64,000 nt of DNA, taken from positions 124,001-188,000 of the forward strand of contig NZ_JADCKF010000007.1 of assembly GCF_014982855.1 (NCBI RefSeq), read 5' to 3'. This document shows positions 16,500-25,550 of the stretch, piece by piece. The position numbers and the translations under genes were made by a program. The stretch is from Pseudoflavonifractor gallinarum (GTDB taxonomy: Bacteria; Bacillota; Clostridia; Oscillospirales; Oscillospiraceae). Numbering within the stretch: the stretch's first letter is position 1; each line of letters begins with the position of its first letter. The notes below the pieces were generated by a model. It saw nothing but the letters and a program-made list of their open reading frames with translations. It had not been told where the DNA came from and did not search any database.

Positions 16500-17717
16500 T
16501 TACAGTGCTTTCTGAAAGGAATGGCAGTTGGAGTTGGCCACTCCGTTTTCCTTATAAATGACGCCCTTTTTCATGACAAAGGACACGTGCTCCAGCACGG
16601 CGGGATCCTCCAGGGGGTTGCCCTGGACCGCGATCACGTCGGCGTCCGCACCGGCGCTCAGCTCGCCCTTCTTGCCCGCCACGCGGGAAATATAGGCCGC
16701 GTTGGAGGTGACACCCTTGAGGGCAGTGCGCTTGTCCGCGCCCAGCTCCACCGCGTAGACCACTTCCTTCCACAGCAGGCCGTGGTTGGCGTCGGTACCC
16801 AGCGCAAAGTGGATGCCGGCCTTGACCAGATCGCCCACGCACTTGCGCACGATCTCACGGCCCTCCCGGGCCTTGGCCACATTGGCGGGAGAGAGGTAGG
16901 CCTCCCGGTCGGGGTCCAGGTAAATGCCGGTGGTCAGATCCACCCAGCACTCGGGATGCGCCTTGAGCAGTTCGATATCCTCCTGGGAGGCACAGTAGGC
17001 GTGCTCGATGACCGCCACACCCTGCTCCACGCAGTCGTGGAGGGCCTTGCCGCCGATGCAGTGAGCGGCCACAGGCAGATGCAGGCGCTCGCCCTCTTCC
17101 ACCACCGTGCGGATCTCCTCCGCAGACAGGAAGGAGGGGACAAAGCCCTGGTTCACCGAGAACAGACCGGGCGTCGTAAAGATCTTGAGCACGTTCACGC
17201 CCTTGGACACGTTGGCCCGGGCGGTACGGCGGAACTCCTCCACGCCGGAGTGGGGCGCGCCGATGTAGCCGCTGCCGTTGGAGCCCTTCATGCCCACACC
17301 GGCGGTCAGCAGATCGGGACCGGTCACATTGCCCGCCTCGATCTCCTTCTTCAGCTTGAGATCCAGATCATACTTGTCACCCATGCAGCGGGCAGTGGTG
17401 ACGCCGGAGATCAGGTCATCGTGCAGGCCCTCCAGAGCCAGCAGAGTCAGCTTGCACTCGGAAGCAGTGCCCAGGATCTCCAGATGCTCGCTCTTGCGGG
17501 CATCGATGGAGAGGTGGTTATGGCACTCGATCATGCCGGGCATCACGGTCTCCTCCGCAAAGGAAATGACCTGAGCGTCCGCCTTATCTTCCGCAGTCAG
17601 GGCGCTCTCAGCGACCACCTTGAGAATCTTGCCGTCCTCGATGACCACAGCGCCGTTGTGGATCTCCTCCAGCTCCGCGCCGGAGAGCACCGTTTTTGCC
17701 GTAATAATCTGTTTCAT
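16500..17717 (-). CDS. Metal-dependent amidohydrolase
   Basis: 405-aa amidohydrolase-superfamily enzyme, closest by eye to imidazolonepropionase/prolidase-like members. First metal motif H66-N-H68 in GMIECHNHLS; further histidines in AAHCIGG and IEHAYC; catalytic Asp in GTDANHG. Cytoplasmic, no signal peptide. The ATG at 17717 follows GGAGG with five-base spacing; an upstream in-frame ATG at 17753 lacks a site. It may release the hydroxy-acid substrate of the PdxA-like enzyme from an amide or ring precursor; this is inferred from the neighbourhood. Confidence 0.83.
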   Translation of the reverse strand: MKQIITAKTVLSGAELEEIHNGAVVIEDGKILKVVAESALTAEDKADAQVISFAEETVMPGMIECHNHLSIDARKSEHLEILGTASECKLTLLALEGLHDDLISGVTTARCMGDKYDLDLKLKKEIEAGNVTGPDLLTAGVGMKGSNGSGYIGAPHSGVEEFRRTARANVSKGVNVLKIFTTPGLFSVNQGFVPSFLSAEEIRTVVEEGERLHLPVAAHCIGGKALHDCVEQGVAVIEHAYCASQEDIELLKAHPECWVDLTTGIYLDPDREAYLSPANVAKAREGREIVRKCVGDLVKAGIHFALGTDANHGLLWKEVVYAVELGADKRTALKGVTSNAAYISRVAGKKGELSAGADADVIAVQGNPLEDPAVLEHVSFVMKKGVIYKENGVANSNCHSFQKAL

Positions 17718-17792
17718 CGTTTCCTCCGTCCTTATCGTTCCGTAAGTATTCAACGCTCCGGGATGGCCCCGGAAAGGGTCGGCCGCCGGCTC

Positions 17793-18806
17793 TTACTGAG
17801 CCAGCTCGTCCGCGCCGGGCACATGGGCGCGGCGCTTTTTGCCCCGCTTCTCAAACCATTTGTCGCTCCACTTGGCCAGGAAGGAGACCATCAGAGGACA
17901 GAGGATAGCGGTGATGACCACGCTGGCCGCGATCTGAGCGGTCGCGCCCTCCACCTGGGGCTCAAAGGAGGGGTCAGCCGCCGCAATGGACGCAGGTGTG
18001 GTCGCGGCCACGCCGGCGGTGGTGCCGATGGCGGCGCCCATGGGATCGGGCTGACGGCGCAGCAGGCTGTAAATGATAAAGGACAGCAGGCCGGTGGTCA
18101 GCAGAGTCAGCAGGCCCAGAACAATGCCGGAAGCGCCGGCGGCGGCAATGTTGAAGAGGTTCATGCCCGCGCCTAGGGTAAAGCCGTTGAAGGGGGGCAG
18201 AAGGACCATGCCGGGGGCCAGGATCTTACGCCACTCGTGGTCCAGGTTGCCCACGATAAAGCCCAGGATCATGGGCACCATGCAGGCGATCATGTCCTTG
18301 GCGGGGAAGGTGCCCATACCGGCGGCGCCCAGGGCGATCATGGTGAAGAAGGGGCCGTCGTTCAGCGCCAGGATGGAGGTGGCGCCCACGTCGCTCTCCT
18401 CACCGTACTCGCTGGCCAGGGTGGCGTAGATGACGCCGTTGGAGTTGGTCACAGCGCCGATCACAGCCAGGGAGCTCAGGCCCAGCAGACCGGCCTCGCC
18501 GAACATGGCGTTGAGCAGCAGGCCCAGGCCAAAGCCAATAAAGAACTTGAGGGCGGTCAGCACCACGCCCACATAAATGGTGCGTCCGGCCATCTTCACG
18601 TCAATGGTGGCGCCGCTGCAGAACAGGAACAGACCGATCAGAGTCTGGATCCCGCCCTTGAACAGGCCGGTGGTGAAGCCGCCGATGGTCAGAATATCGG
18701 GGAAAAAGGTGTTGACCAGGCATCCCAGCAGCAGGGGGATCACCATGATGCCGGCGGGGAACTTTTTCATCGTCCCCAAAATTCGTACGTTACCCAAGAT
18801 GTTCAT
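17793..18806 (-). CDS. KdgT-family 2-keto-3-deoxygluconate permease-like transporter
   Basis: 337-aa membrane protein with about ten helices, matching the KdgT family of sugar-acid proton symporters (MKKFPAGIMVIPLLLGCLVN at the N-terminus; GAVTNSNGVIYATLASEYG). First gene of the leftward cluster, with AAAGGAG before its ATG. The true substrate is probably a sugar acid or derivative handled by the two enzymes downstream. A candidate sigma-54 promoter lies about 70 bp upstream. Confidence 0.87.
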   Translation of the reverse strand: MNILGNVRILGTMKKFPAGIMVIPLLLGCLVNTFFPDILTIGGFTTGLFKGGIQTLIGLFLFCSGATIDVKMAGRTIYVGVVLTALKFFIGFGLGLLLNAMFGEAGLLGLSSLAVIGAVTNSNGVIYATLASEYGEESDVGATSILALNDGPFFTMIALGAAGMGTFPAKDMIACMVPMILGFIVGNLDHEWRKILAPGMVLLPPFNGFTLGAGMNLFNIAAAGASGIVLGLLTLLTTGLLSFIIYSLLRRQPDPMGAAIGTTAGVAATTPASIAAADPSFEPQVEGATAQIAASVVITAILCPLMVSFLAKWSDKWFEKRGKKRRAHVPGADELAQ

Positions 18807-18872
18807 ACTCTCGCTCTCCTTTGTTGTCTGAATGCGTTTGGCAACTCAGAGCTTCTCTTTATCGCATGCTTT

Positions 18873-18888
18873 CGCAATGCGTTTGCCC
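18873..18888 (-). promoter_or_regulatory. Candidate sigma-54 (-24/-12) promoter of kdgT
   Basis: Minus strand reads GGGCAAACGCATTGCG: GG and GC separated by exactly ten bases with TTGC intact, about 70 bp before the kdgT start. The divergent gene encodes a sigma-54 activator, which supports the reading. The -24 half is imperfect. Confidence 0.5.
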
Positions 18889-19072
18889 TTTGTTTACAGC
18901 AAGCAGTATGCCATTCTTGTCTTGTACCGCAATTCTCCCGGATATTTTGTTTTTATTAAACAAAATATACCTCACTTTGCAAGCATTGTTTTGTGCCATA
19001 CGTCATATTTCTTTCAACTTTTTTCCGGACAGACATATATTCTCCCACGTCTCTCGCTTCCATTGCACTTGT

Positions 19073-19101
19073 ATTGCATTGCATTTTGCAATATATGCAA
19101 T
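19073..19101. promoter_or_regulatory. Overlapping TTGCA/TGCAA dyads, likely activator binding site
   Basis: ATTGCA-TTT-TGCAAT (19078-19092) overlaps TTGCA-ATATA-TGCAA (19086-19100), with another TTGCA just left. They lie about 190 bp upstream of the sigma-54 candidate and 60-90 bp before the activator gene, a position typical of enhancer sites. The intergenic stretch 18807-19162 is AT-rich and otherwise empty. Confidence 0.5.
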
Positions 19102-19162
19102 TTGAGGTAGTATCGCAACCTCATTTATGATATACTTTTTCCAAGGAGTGTGCAAGTTTCCT

Positions 19163-21040
19163 ATGTATCATATTACCTTTCTAGCCCCCTATCCGGGCTG
19201 TATTCCCCTCATTGAACAGGTCTTTCAGGAGCGTCCGGACCGGGATCAGATCCAATACGAGATCCTTCCCGACTATTACAACAACCAATTGGAGCATGTG
19301 ACCGGGGAGGCCATCATCTCCCGCGGTTTTACGGCCCACACCATGAAGCGTCTGAATATCCCCGGCGCGGAGCTCACCGCCAGCGGATACGATGTGGTCC
19401 GTGCGGTGGACCACTGCGTCAAAAGCTATCCTGGCACCCGAATCGCTGTGATCGGTGCCCTCAACCTGATCTATGGCTCGGAAATGCTCTCCCGCCTCTA
19501 CGAGGACCGGGATATCCGCACCTATCCCATCCAGGATGAGACCCACCTGGAGGACACCATCCTCACTGCCATCCGGGAGGGTGCGCAGACGGTGGTAGGC
19601 GGCTCCTCCACCTGTGACATCGCCCGCCTGTACGGCATTCCCTCCGTCCTGATCGAATCGGGCCGCGAGAGTATCGATACCGCCATCAGCAACGCCATCA
19701 ACATCATCAATGTCTCCCGCTATGAAAAGGAGAAGCGGAAAACCACCGACAATATCATCAATTACTCCTTCCAGGGCATCCTCCTGGTGGATCGGACGGG
19801 ACATATCGAGGTGGCAAACCGCTATTGCCTGGAGCATCTCAATCAGCAGAAGGGCCCCATGAAGGGGCGGCACATTGCGGAATTTTTTCCGGAACTGCCC
19901 TACGAGGCTCTGATCCGCGGGGAAAAAAAGATCCTGTCCGAGATCTACCGCTGTGGGGACAAGCAGTTTCTCATGAACTGCGCCCCGGTGGAGGTAGAAG
20001 GACAGGTCACCAGCTGTGTCATTACCCTTCAGACCATTGAAAAGATCATGGAAGAGGAGCGGGCCATCCGCAAGCGGATGCACAAACAGGGTTTTGTGGC
20101 CAAATACTCCTTTTCCGACATCCTGCATGTGGGAAAGACTCTGGATGAGACCATTCACAACGCGGAGGACTTCAGCGCGGTGGAGTCCAACATCCTGATC
20201 CGCGGGGAGACTGGGACCGGCAAAGAGCTCTTTGCCCAGTCCATCCACAATGCCAGCCGGCGCAAAAACAAGCCCTTTGTGGCCATCAACTGCGCCGCCC
20301 TTCCGGACAATATCCTGGAAAGCGAGCTGTTCGGCTATGTAGAGGGTGCTTTTACCGGCGCAGCCAAGGGCGGCAAGGTGGGATTCTTTGAGATCGCCCA
20401 CAAGGGCACGCTCTTTCTGGATGAGATCGGGGATATCTCACCCAAGCTGCAAAGCCGCCTCCTCCGCGTCCTACAGGAGCGGGAGATCATCCGTCTGGGC
20501 AGCGACACCGTCATTCCCATCGACGTGCGCATCATTGCCGCCACCAACAAGGACCTCTATGCGGAGGTCCAGGCCGGCGCATTCCGGGAGGACCTCTACT
20601 ACCGCCTGGATGTGCTGGAGCTCAAGCTCCCGCCGGTGCGCCAGCGCAAACAGGACATTCCCTGTCTGGCCGAGCATTTTTTGAATTTTGAGCGTGAGAA
20701 GCATGCCTGTGTCCTCAAAGGGTTTACCAAGGGAGCGATGGAGCTGCTCACCTCCTACGACTGGCCCGGCAACGTGCGGGAATTGCGCAATTTCTGTGAG
20801 CGCATCTCCATTCTCTGCAAGCGGGAGTATGCCGAGGCCGCCGATGTCCTGCGCGCTCTGCCCAATCTGTCGGCGCCTCCCTCCTCCGCCCCGCTCCCCA
20901 CTTCCGTCCCAAACAACGAGCGGGAAGAGCTTCAGCGTATCCTCCTGCTCCACCAGGGAAACCGCAAGGAAACCGCCCGTTATCTCGGCATCCATCCCAG
21001 TACGCTCTGGCGAAAAATGAAACGTCTGGGGCTGGAATAA
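19163..21040 (+). CDS. PrpR-type sigma-54-dependent activator
   Basis: 625-aa enhancer-binding protein. Order: PrpR N-terminal sensor domain (about residues 1-180), PAS-like region (about 200-300), AAA+ domain with Walker A GETGTGKE (about 347-354) and the sigma-54 contact loop GAFTGA (about 395), then a Fis-type helix-turn-helix (about 585-622). It should drive the divergent kdgT-amidohydrolase-pdxA cluster in response to a small-molecule ligand. I chose the ATG at 19163 (MYHITFLAPYPG) because AAGGAG lies upstream, although the spacing is long; an ATG at 19127 has no site. Confidence 0.9.
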   Translation: MYHITFLAPYPGCIPLIEQVFQERPDRDQIQYEILPDYYNNQLEHVTGEAIISRGFTAHTMKRLNIPGAELTASGYDVVRAVDHCVKSYPGTRIAVIGALNLIYGSEMLSRLYEDRDIRTYPIQDETHLEDTILTAIREGAQTVVGGSSTCDIARLYGIPSVLIESGRESIDTAISNAINIINVSRYEKEKRKTTDNIINYSFQGILLVDRTGHIEVANRYCLEHLNQQKGPMKGRHIAEFFPELPYEALIRGEKKILSEIYRCGDKQFLMNCAPVEVEGQVTSCVITLQTIEKIMEEERAIRKRMHKQGFVAKYSFSDILHVGKTLDETIHNAEDFSAVESNILIRGETGTGKELFAQSIHNASRRKNKPFVAINCAALPDNILESELFGYVEGAFTGAAKGGKVGFFEIAHKGTLFLDEIGDISPKLQSRLLRVLQEREIIRLGSDTVIPIDVRIIAATNKDLYAEVQAGAFREDLYYRLDVLELKLPPVRQRKQDIPCLAEHFLNFEREKHACVLKGFTKGAMELLTSYDWPGNVRELRNFCERISILCKREYAEAADVLRALPNLSAPPSSAPLPTSVPNNEREELQRILLLHQGNRKETARYLGIHPSTLWRKMKRLGLE

Positions 21041-21051
21041 TCCCCTCCAAA

Positions 21052-21109
21052 ATATCACACACGCCCGATCAGGTGAAACGAGTCCCCGCTGATCCGGCGT
21101 GTGTGATAT
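21052..21109. other. Long imperfect hairpin between converging genes
   Basis: ATATCACACACGCC pairs with GGCGTGTGTGATAT, and an inner GATCAG pairs with CTGATC after one C-C mismatch, giving about 20 bp of stem around a 16-base loop. There is no T-run on either strand, so it is not a classic terminator. It lies between the PrpR-type gene and spo0A. Confidence 0.7.
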
Positions 21110-21219
21110 ATCTATGGTGCTCCTTCTCCGTCCATCGGAGCAGAAGCTGTGTGTCTGTCTGCATATGCTCTGCCCTTGCGCCTTGTAACTGTGCTCCCAT
21201 TCTCGCCTCAGACCGGTCT

Positions 21220-21987
21220 TTACCGCTCCTTTCTCTGGAGCTGAAGCCGGTCGGCAATCATTGCGATAAACTCGCTGTTAGTCGGTTTTCCCTTCGCGTT
21301 GGAGACGGTATAACCAAAATATTTTTGCAGTGTCTCCAGGTCGCCCCGATCCCAGGCCACCTCGATGGCGTGGCGGATGGCCCGTTCCACCCGGCTGGCC
21401 GTGGTATTGAAGCGCTTGGCCACTTCCGGATAGAGGATCTTGGTCACAGCGTTGATGACCTCCATATCCTCCACCGCAATGATGATGGCTTCCCGCAGAT
21501 ACTGGTACCCCTTGATGTGGGCCGGTACCCCGATCTCATGGATGATGGCGGTGACCACGCTCTCCAGGCTCTGCTCCCGCTCGCCCCGCCGTCCGTCTCC
21601 CTCATTTCCGGCACAGGGGGCCGACATCTGACGCAGCCGCTCCAGCAGCGTCGTCATCTTGCAGGGCTTCATGAGATAATAGTCCGCCCCCTCAGCCGCC
21701 GCCAGCTCTGCCACATTGCTGCGGACAAAGCCGGACAGAATCAGAATTTTGGGCCGGATCTCCAGATCCCGCAGGCTGCGCAATACTTCCAGCCCATCCT
21801 CATTTTGCAGCACCATGTCCATGACCAGAAACTCCGGGATCTTCTCCCGGACCAGCCGCACCGTCTCCTGCCCGTCCCCTGTGGCTCCTACCACCTCCAG
21901 GTCCGGCTCCCCTCCAATGGTATCGCACAGCAGTTTGCGGAACTCATTGCTCGCATCTGCAATCAGAATACGTTTCTTGTTCTCCAT
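21220..21987 (-). CDS. spo0A: Master sporulation regulator Spo0A
   Basis: Response regulator that triggers sporulation. Receiver domain residues 1-120 with phospho-Asp57 ([13 protein letters not shown]). The C-terminal Spo0A DNA-binding domain is highly conserved ([36 protein letters not shown]). Oddity: the usual pair of acidic residues near position 11 reads IADAS, so one of the two Mg-binding acids is alanine. The ATG at 21987 has AAGGAG five bases upstream; an in-frame ATG at 22041 has none. A consensus 0A box lies upstream. Confidence 0.97.
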   Translation of the reverse strand: MENKKRILIADASNEFRKLLCDTIGGEPDLEVVGATGDGQETVRLVREKIPEFLVMDMVLQNEDGLEVLRSLRDLEIRPKILILSGFVRSNVAELAAAEGADYYLMKPCKMTTLLERLRQMSAPCAGNEGDGRRGEREQSLESVVTAIIHEIGVPAHIKGYQYLREAIIIAVEDMEVINAVTKILYPEVAKRFNTTASRVERAIRHAIEVAWDRGDLETLQKYFGYTVSNAKGKPTNSEFIAMIADRLQLQRKER

Positions 21988-22118
21988 GTCGACTCCTTCT
22001 TCCAGCAGCATCCGTGCTTTCTTTCTGCCTGGCCAGGGCATTTTACCGGTTGATTAGTAATTTACCATAATCAGACAGCAAACGCAAGCTATTTTTACCA
22101 GTTTTTGGATTTTATATA

Positions 22119-22125
22119 TTCGACA
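22119..22125 (-). promoter_or_regulatory. 0A box upstream of spo0A
   Basis: TGTCGAA on the minus strand followed by an AT-rich TATATAAAAT stretch, about 130 bp before the spo0A start. It matches the Spo0A-P binding consensus and suggests autoregulation. 21988-22200 holds no gene. Confidence 0.6.
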
Positions 22126-22198
22126 CCACACGACCCTCTTTGCGACAATTCGATGGTTTCCGTATGGAAACTATCCCATGTTTCCCTTTTCTCGCTTT

Positions 22199-22241
22199 AA
22201 AGAAACGGCTGGGCCGAGCATTTGCTCGGCCCAGCCGTTTC
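22199..22241 (-). terminator. Terminator after ppk
   Basis: 19-bp perfect stem (22202-22220 with 22223-22241; GAAACGGCTGGGCCGAGCA) with a two-base loop, then a short T-run on the minus strand. Confidence 0.88.
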
Positions 22242-22296
22242 CAATTCTGTTTCACATGGGAGCCCTGTTTGCGGCGGCAAACCGCCCGCTCTCTGC

Positions 22297-24435
22297 TCAG
22301 CGCCAGAACATCAGGCGGCGAAGCAGCCCCTTTCCTTTCCCAGTACCTTTGGTCGGCGGAGCTGGTGCCTGTGCGCTCTCCCGCACCGCCTCTTCCATGA
22401 GATAGGCCTGCACATCCAGCTCCGCCCCTGTATCGGGGACGGGTACCGCCTCATAGCTCCCGTCCTGCCGGAGATTGCGGGCCTTACGGGTATCCCCGCA
22501 ATAGAGGGACACATAGTGCTGGATCTGTTCCCGGATGGCGGGGTCCCAGACCGGACAGGCGATCTCCACACGCCGCTCCGTGTTGCGGGTCATCAGATCG
22601 GCCGAGCCGATATACAGCTTGATCTCTTTTCCTACACCGAAGGCGTAGATACGGGGATGCTCCAAAAAGCGCCCCACCACCGAGAATACCCGGATATGGT
22701 CGGTCAGCCCGGGCACACCCGGCCGCAGGCAGCAGATGCCCCGCACATTCATCGTGACCTGCACCCCCGCCTGACTGGCCTGGGCCAGCTTGTCGATCAG
22801 ATCCCGGTCGGTCACAGAATTGACTTTGATGAAGATTCGGGCCTCCTTGCCCCGACGGGCCTTCTCAATCTCCTCATCCATCATTTCCAGCAGGCGGTTT
22901 TTCAGCCCGTAGGGAGCCACCAGCAGGTGCTCATATTCTCCCCGGAGATTGGAGGTGGACATGTTCTGGAAAAAGGCCGCTGCATCCGCTCCAATGGCCG
23001 GACTGGCGGTCAGCAGGCAGAAGTCCGTATAGAGCTTGGCGGTCTTTTCGTTGTAATTGCCCGTTCCCACCTGGGTAATATACTGGATGCGGCCCTTCTC
23101 CCGCCGGGTGATCAGGCAAATCTTGGAGTGGACCTTAAAGCGCTCAAAACCGTAGAGCACCGTACACCCGGCCTCCTCCAGGCGCTCGGCCCAGGCGATG
23201 TTGTTCTGCTCATCAAATCGGGCCCGCAGCTCCATGAGCACGGTGACATCCTTGCCGTTTTCCGCCGCGGCCGCCAGATATTCGACCAATTTCGCGGTGG
23301 AGGCCAGACGGTAGATGGTGATCTTGATGGACAATACCGCCGGATCCGATGCGGCCTCCTTGACCACCTTGAGGAAGGGCTCCATGGTGTGATAGGGGTA
23401 GAAGAGCAGTGCATCCCGCCGCAGGATCTGCGGGATCAGGGGGGTATTTTTCACCAGTCCCGCCGGCCACTGGGGCGTATACTTGGGATAGCACAGGGCC
23501 GCCGCGCTCTCCGGCGGCAGCTTTCCTTCCAGTCCAAAGACATACCCCATGGCCAGCGGACTATGGGCACAGAAGACATAGGCCCGCGGCAGGTCCAGAC
23601 GCTGGCACAGATAGGTCAGCAGCTCCTCCGACGGCTCTCCCTGGACCTCCAGACGCACCGGGGCCAGACGCCCCCGGCGTTTGAGGACCTTCTGCATGTG
23701 GTCCCGGAAATCCTCTCCCACATCGTAGTCCTCATCTTCGGGGCTGATGTCGGCGTTGCGGGTGACCGAGATCACATGCTTCTCTTCCACCTGATAGGTC
23801 TCAAACAGCTGGTCCGCACAGGCCAGTACCACCTGCTCGGTGAGCAGATAGCGCAGACCGTTCTCCTCCAGCTGGAAGAAGGCAGGCAGCGTCTTGGGAA
23901 TGGGTACCAGGCCAAAGCAGCGCTTCCCCTCCCGCCGGAGGGAGAGCACCACATTCAGGCTCTTGGAGGGCAAGTGCGGGAAGGGATGGTGGATATTGAT
24001 CACCATGGGCGAGAGGACCGGCTGCACATAGTTCCGGAACCAGCGCTCCACCTGTTTGCGCTCCTTCCCGTCCAGCTCCTCCATGGACAGATTGCAGATA
24101 TTGCAGCTGCGCAGCCGGGACTCCAGCTGGCTCATGATCTTGTCCCGCTGTTTATACATGCCGGGCACCGTCTTGCAGATGGCCTGGAGCTGCTCCGCGG
24201 GGGTGAGCCCGCTCTTGCTGTCCACATGGGTCTGCCGGGAGAGGCTCATATCGTAGATCGATCCCACGCGGATCATAAAGAACTCGTCCAGATTGCTGGT
24301 AAAAATGGCGGCAAATTTCAGCCGCTCAAAGAGAGGCACGCTCTCATCCCGCGCCTCGTCCAGCACCCGGCTGTCGAAGCGCAGCCAGGAGAGCTCCCGC
24401 TCCTGCGTGTATCGGGTATCCACGGTCTTATGCAT
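22297..24435 (-). CDS. ppk1: Polyphosphate kinase
   Basis: Makes inorganic polyphosphate from ATP. The N-terminal domain begins QERELSWLRFDSRVLDEA. The two phospholipase-D-like catalytic domains contain YPYHTMEPFL, and the autophosphorylated histidine is His436 in FKVHSKICLI. About 712 aa, normal length. Two ATGs lie six bases apart (24441, 24435); the second has the better spacing from GGGAG. The start overlaps the ppx stop codon, so the two genes are coupled. Confidence 0.95.
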   Translation of the reverse strand: MHKTVDTRYTQERELSWLRFDSRVLDEARDESVPLFERLKFAAIFTSNLDEFFMIRVGSIYDMSLSRQTHVDSKSGLTPAEQLQAICKTVPGMYKQRDKIMSQLESRLRSCNICNLSMEELDGKERKQVERWFRNYVQPVLSPMVINIHHPFPHLPSKSLNVVLSLRREGKRCFGLVPIPKTLPAFFQLEENGLRYLLTEQVVLACADQLFETYQVEEKHVISVTRNADISPEDEDYDVGEDFRDHMQKVLKRRGRLAPVRLEVQGEPSEELLTYLCQRLDLPRAYVFCAHSPLAMGYVFGLEGKLPPESAAALCYPKYTPQWPAGLVKNTPLIPQILRRDALLFYPYHTMEPFLKVVKEAASDPAVLSIKITIYRLASTAKLVEYLAAAAENGKDVTVLMELRARFDEQNNIAWAERLEEAGCTVLYGFERFKVHSKICLITRREKGRIQYITQVGTGNYNEKTAKLYTDFCLLTASPAIGADAAAFFQNMSTSNLRGEYEHLLVAPYGLKNRLLEMMDEEIEKARRGKEARIFIKVNSVTDRDLIDKLAQASQAGVQVTMNVRGICCLRPGVPGLTDHIRVFSVVGRFLEHPRIYAFGVGKEIKLYIGSADLMTRNTERRVEIACPVWDPAIREQIQHYVSLYCGDTRKARNLRQDGSYEAVPVPDTGAELDVQAYLMEEAVRESAQAPAPPTKGTGKGKGLLRRLMFWR

Positions 24436-25339
24436 GTTCATTCACTCCCATCACTCGTTTCAGCAGATATCCCTCCCGTACGCCGCACGTGCTCACCGAG
24501 ACGGTCTCTACCTCATAGCTGTTCAGCACACAGTTGAGGATCACAAGGCCGGGCAGAATAGTATGTACCCGGTCGGGCACCGAGCGCAGGATCTGCCGCA
24601 GGGTCTTCTGGTCCCCCTTTTTCAGCTGCTGATAGAGCTCCTGCAGCTCCCAGGCCGGAAGGACCGGATTGTCGGGATCGGCGTTGCTCCGGTCGTTGCA
24701 CAGCTTTGCCGCTGCACGGATGGTCCCGCCCACACCGGTCATATGGCTGCACCGCACCCCTGCGGTTTTGGCCCGCTCCAGCTCGGTCTTTACCTGGGCG
24801 CGGATGGCACGCCGCTCCTCTTTTGTGGGGAAGAGACCGGATACATATTTGGTATACAGGGAAAGGGAGCCCATGGGAAGACTGCACCCGGAGGTGATCC
24901 TCCCGCCCTCGTAGGAGACCAGCTCGGTGGAGCCTCCGCCGATGTCCGCCAGCAATCCGGCCGCCGGCGCTCCGCCCCCCACGGTGGCCCCCAGGAAGGA
25001 ATAGGCCGCCTCCTCCGCGCCGCTGAGGACCGAAACCTCGATCCCGGTCACCAGGCGGATGGTATCCAGCACCTCTTCCGTATTGACGATATTACGCAGG
25101 GATGCCGTGCCAAATACATGCATTTCCTGAATATCAAAATTCTCCAGTATAGCCTTAAAGCTGGCCAACACCCGGCAGGCCACCAGAATTCCGCTGTCGG
25201 AAAGTGTACCGTTCTGGATGTACCCGGCCAGGCCCGCCATCTCTTTTTTATTCATCAAAAGCTTGAATCGACGCCCCTCATAGTGGTAAATGGAGAGTCG
25301 AATGGTATTGGAACCCACATCTATGATCCCGCATTTCAC
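24428..25339 (-). CDS. ppx: Exopolyphosphatase / GppA-family phosphatase
   Basis: 303-aa Ppx/GppA-family enzyme. The actin-like ASKHA fold shows the phosphate loop DVGSNTIRLSIY at the N-terminus and ADIGGGSTELV in the second lobe. It degrades polyphosphate or pppGpp. Only the N-terminal catalytic part is present, with no C-terminal HD domain, as in short Clostridial forms. Overlaps ppk at the 3' end, so synthesis and breakdown of polyphosphate are encoded together. Confidence 0.93.
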   Translation of the reverse strand: MKCGIIDVGSNTIRLSIYHYEGRRFKLLMNKKEMAGLAGYIQNGTLSDSGILVACRVLASFKAILENFDIQEMHVFGTASLRNIVNTEEVLDTIRLVTGIEVSVLSGAEEAAYSFLGATVGGGAPAAGLLADIGGGSTELVSYEGGRITSGCSLPMGSLSLYTKYVSGLFPTKEERRAIRAQVKTELERAKTAGVRCSHMTGVGGTIRAAAKLCNDRSNADPDNPVLPAWELQELYQQLKKGDQKTLRQILRSVPDRVHTILPGLVILNCVLNSYEVETVSVSTCGVREGYLLKRVMGVNEHA

Positions 25340-25490
25340 GCTTTTCCACCTCTCTTATTGTGTTCAGTGTACGTGATTTTGGTGCGATCCGCAAGAAAAT
25401 TTACAAAAGTTTTACGGTCAGAATGTCCAAAAAAAGCCCTGTTTTCTGCCCTCTTTCCGAAAACAACCGGGATATATGCCTCTCCTGCAC

Positions 25491-25536
25491 AGAAAAAACG
25501 CGTCCGTCCATCCCTTTGGATGTACACGGACGCGTT
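25491..25536 (-). terminator. Terminator after phnX
   Basis: AACGCGTCCGT and ACGGACGCGTT form an 11-bp stem; the minus strand continues into a T6 run. Confidence 0.87.
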
Positions 25537-25550
25537 TTCTGTCATTGGAA

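Noticed and set aside
18990-19012. TGGCAC-containing sequence as the main sigma-54 promoter
   Set aside because: The spacing from GG to GC is 11 rather than 10 bases and it lies much farther from kdgT than the site at 18873-18888.
22222-24537. 771-codon open frame opposite ppk
   Set aside because: Antisense shadow of a well-defined polyphosphate kinase; no initiation signal or recognisable domain.
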